Assembly (NCBI RefSeq): GCF_051106095.1
Contig: NC_135793.1
Location: 8,485,001 to 8,549,000, forward strand
DNA length: 64,000 nucleotides
Direction: 5' to 3'
From: Pogona vitticeps
Taxonomy: Eukaryota > Chordata > Lepidosauria > Squamata > Agamidae
Positions 59,740 through 64,000 of the stretch are shown here, piece after piece (position 1 is the first letter of the stretch; every line of letters begins with the position of its first letter). The position numbers were made by a program, and so were the translations under genes. The notes below the pieces were generated by a model. That model saw only the letters and a list, made by a program, of their open reading frames with translations. It was not told the DNA's origin and searched no databases.

Positions 59740-60343
59740 ACAGAACGAGCAGATAAGTTGGAACCTGGTGATTTTAATGAGTCAAGCAATAATTCTTCAA
59801 TCGCACCTTCTCAAAATGGTTGTTCAAATTGGGGCAGTTTGCCACAAAACTGTACCTCCCATCTCTCGTCCAGACAGCCTGTTCAAAAGGATGCATAGCT
59901 GATGGTAGCAGAAGCTGCTTAAAGGTTGAGGAGAACCAGCCAGCTTGCACTTACCCTGTCTTTCCTTCGAGGGAAGGAACCCAGGCAGTTTCTGATCCGA
60001 AACAAGGGCTGGAAGTTGATGAAATGGATCCAGATGAGCTATCTCCTTTAAGACTGATTGGAGTCCCCAGTGAGCTTACAGAGGAAGAAAATGTAGGCTG
60101 CAAGCCTATAAACAGTTAATATTCCAGCAGACCAAGATAGGTTTGTTTGGTAGTAATTGAATTATGGTTTCACTTAAAGATGATGAGACCACTCTCGGGT
60201 ATTAAAAACCTCTCAGAGCCAGGTGGACATTCCCTTCCTGCCAGCTTTAATAAGCCAGAGGGGAAAGTCAAGCGTACAAGGGTCCGTCAAGCACCACCTT
60301 CTCATATTCCAGCTAAAAGTCACCTGATAAAGCTGTAGCAAAC
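59740..60343 (+). pseudogene. Coding-like broken stretch, unidentified
   Basis: Three neighbouring open pieces in shifting frames read like one acidic, Ser/Pro-rich protein tail. Piece one runs from DKLEPGDFNESSNNSS to RQPVQKDA (stop at about 59895). Piece two (59890-60118) has KVEENQPACTYPVF and DEMDPDELSPLRLIG. Piece three (60150-60338) has LSEPGGHSLPASFNK and KRTRVRQAPPSHIPAKSH before a stop. Codon content is unlike the AT-rich surroundings. At least two frame breaks and no intron or poly-A tail seen, so a processed pseudogene or exon relic is a guess. I do not recognise the parent. Confidence 0.4.
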
Positions 60344-60664
60344 AGTATTCTGTATACCCCACTCATTTTTAGTGAAATACTCTTGGATTTCAGTTTAGGC
60401 AATTTAGCATTTGCTGTTTTCTTGAGGATTGGCTTTAGGAACCAAATTAACATTTGGCAAATAAATTGCCATTTGGTGAATGGATTGGCAGAATAAATAA
60501 TTCTTGCCGTCACTAATGGCTTTGCTTTAATTGCAAAGTCCAAATTTTAATGGTTTTACCCTTAAGTGTCTTCAAATGCGTCTGTGGCTCCAAGTATTCT
60601 ATTATGTTTTCATAAGGCCCAAGCTTTGCTGAAGATGATGCAATGGAGAGAACAAGCTCGCTCT

Positions 60665-60757
60665 CTCTTTTTTTAAATTATTATTTTACTTTATTTCAAC
60701 TTCTATACTGCCCTGTTAGTGTTACCACTCTCTAGCTAGTTCACAATATACAATAAA
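60665..60757 (-). mobile_element. CR1-like LINE 3' region, left part (split by the L2 insertion)
   Basis: The text from TTATTTCAACTTCTATACTG through GTTCACAATATACAATAAA resembles the antisense 3' UTR of squamate CR1 copies, and it resumes after the inserted LINE. Confidence 0.45.
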
Positions 60758-63530
60758 AATCGTTTATAAATCCAACCTGGAAGTAATTAGGCGCTCCTCG
60801 GTGGTAAAACCAGGTCTTGAGGCTCTCCACGTGTGGATCGGGGCCAGGGACGGTATTGGGATCTTGCTGGGTTACCGTGCTCCCCGCGACCCAGCCACTT
60901 CCCTACCGGAGCTGGTGGACTTTGTCTCCGCGGCACTGCTGGGCTCCCCGAGATTATTGGTCTTGGGGGACTTCAACGTGCATGCGGGGGCAGAGCCCGC
61001 TGGACCAGCTCTTGAGTTCTTGGAGACCATGGCCTTCTTGAACATGTCCCAACATGTCAACGGCCCTACGCACGTGGGCGGCCATACATTAGATTTGGTT
61101 TTTTCCACCAATGGGAGTGAGAGTGGACCGATGGTGACTGACCTTGAGTCGGTCCCCTTGTCATGGTCGGATCACCACCTAATAAAATGCTTCCTCAAGA
61201 TGGCCCTCCCCCCTCGCAGGGAGCAGGGATCTATTGTCATGGTCCGCCCTCGAAGGCTACTGGATCCGATTGGATTCCAGGATGCCATGAGAGGGGTTAC
61301 GGCTGACCTGGCTGGCGCTCCTGTCGAGGCCCTGGTTGACGGCTGGCTCACCGCCGCGACTAGTGCCATTGACACGATCGCACCTAAACGCCCTCTCCGC
61401 CGCAGAGATCGCCCGGCGCCCTGGTTTAACCAGGATCTTCGGGTGTCGAAGCGGGTCAGGAGACGGCTGGAGCGCAAATGGAGAAAGGACCCAACGGTTT
61501 TCAATCGTATAGCTGTTAAGGTCGCAACTAACCTTTACCAGTCTAAGGTAAAGGCTGCCAGTAGAACTTACCTCGCTAACCGGATAAGTGAGGCATCCAA
61601 CCAGCAGGCGGAACTATTCCGTATAGTACGTGACCTATCCGGAGTTGGCCCGGGAGATAGGCCTCCCCCTAGTCTTACCCCGGACCAATTTGCAGCATTT
61701 TTTAAATCCAAAGTGGAGGCCATCCGCCGGGATCTCGCTCCTTTTTTGAATACAGTGAGTCAAGTTGGGATGTCCAGCGCTCCGTCTTGCCCGGTGTCTT
61801 TTGACTCTTTTCAGCCTGTATCGCCCGACACTGTGGCCAGGACGCTTGATCGCTGTCGTGCCACCACCTCCTCTTTGGACCCCTGCCCGGCCTGGCTAAT
61901 CAAGGCAGCCAGGCCCTCAACAACGGAATGGGCTACTGTAATAATTAATGGGTCTTTCCTTGAGGGTAGATTTCCCTCTGCCCTCAAGGAAACACTCATT
62001 AGGCCCATAAGAAAGAAACCCAGTTTGGCGGCGGACGAAATTGGTAACTATAGGCCCGTCGCCAATGTTTCTTTCTTAAGCAAGGTAGTCGAGAGGGTGG
62101 TGGCCGATCAGCTCCAGGCGTTCCTGGATGAAACAGATGCCCTGGATCCATTCCAGTCAGGCTTCAGGCCGCGCCATGGGACAGAAACGGCATTGGTCGC
62201 CCTGTGTGATGACTTATTGAGGGAGGCCGACAGGGGCAAAGTGTCTCTGTTGGTACTCCTCGATATCTCAGCGGCCTTTGATACCATTGACCATGGTATC
62301 CTCCTGGGGAGGCTCGCCGAGTTGGGGATAGGTGGCCGGGCCTTTGCTTGGCTCCGTTCCTTCTTGGAGGACCGTCCCCAGAGAGTACAGCTTGGGGAGA
62401 ATGTTTCGGCCCCGTGGTGCCTTAATTGTGGGGTCCCACAGGGGTCGATCATCTCCCCAATGCTGTTTAATATCTACATGAGGCCGCTGGGAGGGGTCAT
62501 CAGGAGGTGTGGAGTGCAGTGCCATCAATATGCGGATGACACACAGCTCTACATCTCCTTTTTTCCAACTGCAGGAGATGCCGTTCTGTCCCTTCAGCGT
62601 TGCCTGGAGGCTGTACAGGAATGGATGCAGGAGAACGGGCTGAGGCTGAACCCGGACAAGACAGAGGTACTGAGGGTGGGCGCCCCCACACCTGGGGACA
62701 TGGGAAACTCCCTCATTTTTGGGGGGGTGACCCTGCCCGCCAGGGATGGGGTCCGTAGCTTGGGTGTCCATCTTGACCCGGCGCTCACCATGGAGACCCA
62801 GGTGGCGTCCGTGGTCCGTTCCGCTTTTTTCCATCTCAGGCGGATAGCCCAGCTGCGGCCCTACCTTGATGTGGGGTCTCTCACCACTCTGGTGCATGCG
62901 CTTGTAGTCTCGAGATTAGACCACTGTAATGCGCTCTACATGGGGCTACCTTTGAGATTGCTGCGGAAACTACAGGTGGTGCAGAATGCGGCGGCCAGAC
63001 TACTCAGTGGGCTGAGAAGATACCAACATATCTCCCCCACTCTGGCCGCATTGCATTGGCTGCCAATCCGATTCCGCATTGATTTCAAAGTGTTAACGCT
63101 TACTTACAAAGCCCTAAACGGTTTAGGACCTCGATACTTGGCGGAACGCCTTCTCCCATCTAGATCTACCCGTGTCACTCGCGCGAGCCAGGAGATAAGG
63201 CTGAGGAGCCTAACGCCGAGAGAGGCCCGAAAGGAAAAGACCAGAATCCGGGCCTTCTCGGCGGTGGCTCCTCGCCTTTGGAACAACTTGCCCCCTGAGA
63301 TTCGCGCGGCTTCCTCGCTGGGCATTTTTAAGAAACAACTAAAAACATTGATGTATAGGCGGGCCTTCCCAACAGAAAACCCTTGACGATCTTTTTTCTT
63401 ATTCTGTTCTTTATTATTATTATTTTTTAATTTAAGTTTCTGCTGTAAAGTTTTAAAATTACATTGTTGTTTTTACTGTAAGCCGCCTAGAGTGGTCTAA
63501 TATGATCAGATAAGCGGGATAGAAATAAAA

Positions 63531-63561
<31 letters not shown>

Positions 63562-63564
63562 AAA
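60758..63564 (+). mobile_element. L2-group (CR1/Jockey superfamily) LINE, 5'-truncated, long open frame
   Basis: Frame 60801-63386 (861 codons, open further upstream to about 60758) encodes the back half of an AP endonuclease (GDFN near residue 56, SDHH near 123). A complete reverse transcriptase follows (NYRPVANVSFLSKVVERVV; LDISAAFDTIDH near 487; CGVPQGS; YADD at 577-580), then the C-terminal LHWLPIRFRIDFKVLTLTYK region. No stop breaks the frame, which suggests a recent insertion. ORF1 and the front of the endonuclease are missing. A short 3' UTR contains the GTAAGCCGCCTAGAGTGG motif shared by older copies in this window and ends in an (AAAT)n tail. It splits an older CR1-like repeat, with its flanks at about 60665-60757 and after 63564. 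Confidence 0.9.
63522..63564. repeat. (AAAT)n tail of the L2 LINE
   Basis: About nine AAAT units following AGAAATAAAAT at the 3' end of the LINE. Confidence 0.92.
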
Positions 63565-63935
63565 CATATGTAATGAGTACAATAAACATGCAGTAAAGTA
63601 CAATGGCTAAAACAACAAACCTACTTGTAAATAGAAATACACAAATGAAAACTCATTTGAACATCTCAATAGTGTACAATGTTCAAACTAGTACAAGGCA
63701 GCCTTATATGATTTTGTCTTAATTAGCTTCCTAAAAACAGAAGAATAGTGCCTGGCAGACCTCTGCAAGGAGCTTGTTTCAGAGGAAAAAGGGGCCATGA
63801 CCAAGGAAGCTCGGTTCCTAATGTTGGCTTTTTTTGTCTCCTTGGATGTTATAATTCTTAACATCAAGGACTGCGAGTAGTGTGTGGGATAGGTAGCTGT
63901 TTTGTAAAAGAGATGTTCCACCAGATCTCTTATGC
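63565..63935 (-). mobile_element. CR1-like LINE 3' region, right part
   Basis: AT-rich tract with ACAATAAACATGCAG, then a block around 63745-63830 (CTGGCAGACCTCTGCAAGG...GAAAAAGGGGCCATGACC) typical of CR1 3' UTR antisense sequence in reptiles. It continues the fragment to the left of the L2 copy. Confidence 0.45.
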
Positions 63936-64000
63936 GTATCTATCACTGCCATGGAGTAGTCACAGTAGTGGCGTCCCACTTGTGTGTGATCTCTCTTGAA

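Overview
The window is vertebrate nuclear DNA, almost certainly from a squamate reptile (lizard or snake). Introns, GT-AG splice sites and CpG-island promoters show a vertebrate. The squamate call rests on the repeats: five copies of a tRNA-headed SINE whose 3' end matches the BovB LINE (the Sauria SINE pattern), a BovB 3' end, L2 and CR1 LINE copies, an L1 remnant and several families of short inverted-repeat DNA transposons.

Two protein genes are certain and face away from each other. UTP14A (U3 snoRNP / small-subunit processome factor) lies on the minus strand. All 14 coding exons can be placed between 49142 (ATG) and 30800 (stop), the phases join without a break, and the product is 734 residues. 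ZDHHC9 (DHHC palmitoyltransferase) lies on the plus strand. Only its non-coding first exon (donor at 50238) and first coding exon (52739-53005) are seen; the rest should lie beyond position 64000. They share a roughly 1.9 kb CpG island (about 48950-50900) with four CCAAT boxes and a palindromic CRE. The gene pair matches the human Xq26 neighbourhood.

Region by region: 1-12400 holds no recognised gene, only old SINE, LINE and MITE remains. 12430-13420 and 21330-22850 are two further CpG islands without a visible coding exon. From remembered human gene order (UTP14A followed by BCORL1) they could be 5' non-coding exons or promoters of BCORL1 on the minus strand, but this is inference. 23-30 kb is repeats and unassigned DNA. 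30.8-49.1 kb is UTP14A, whose introns carry L2, L1, SINE and MITE insertions. 49-50.9 kb is the shared promoter. 53-60.7 kb is ZDHHC9 intron, with a large imperfect palindrome and a coding-like broken stretch. 60.76-63.56 kb is a 5'-truncated L2-group LINE with an unbroken 861-codon frame inserted in an older CR1-like repeat.

No LTR retrovirus, Polinton or toxin gene was recognised. I found no clear new gene system. The best leads are the nested and composite MITEs with readable target-site duplications, a SINE copy that has only its tRNA head, the two orphan CpG islands, and a strong upstream ORF in ZDHHC9.
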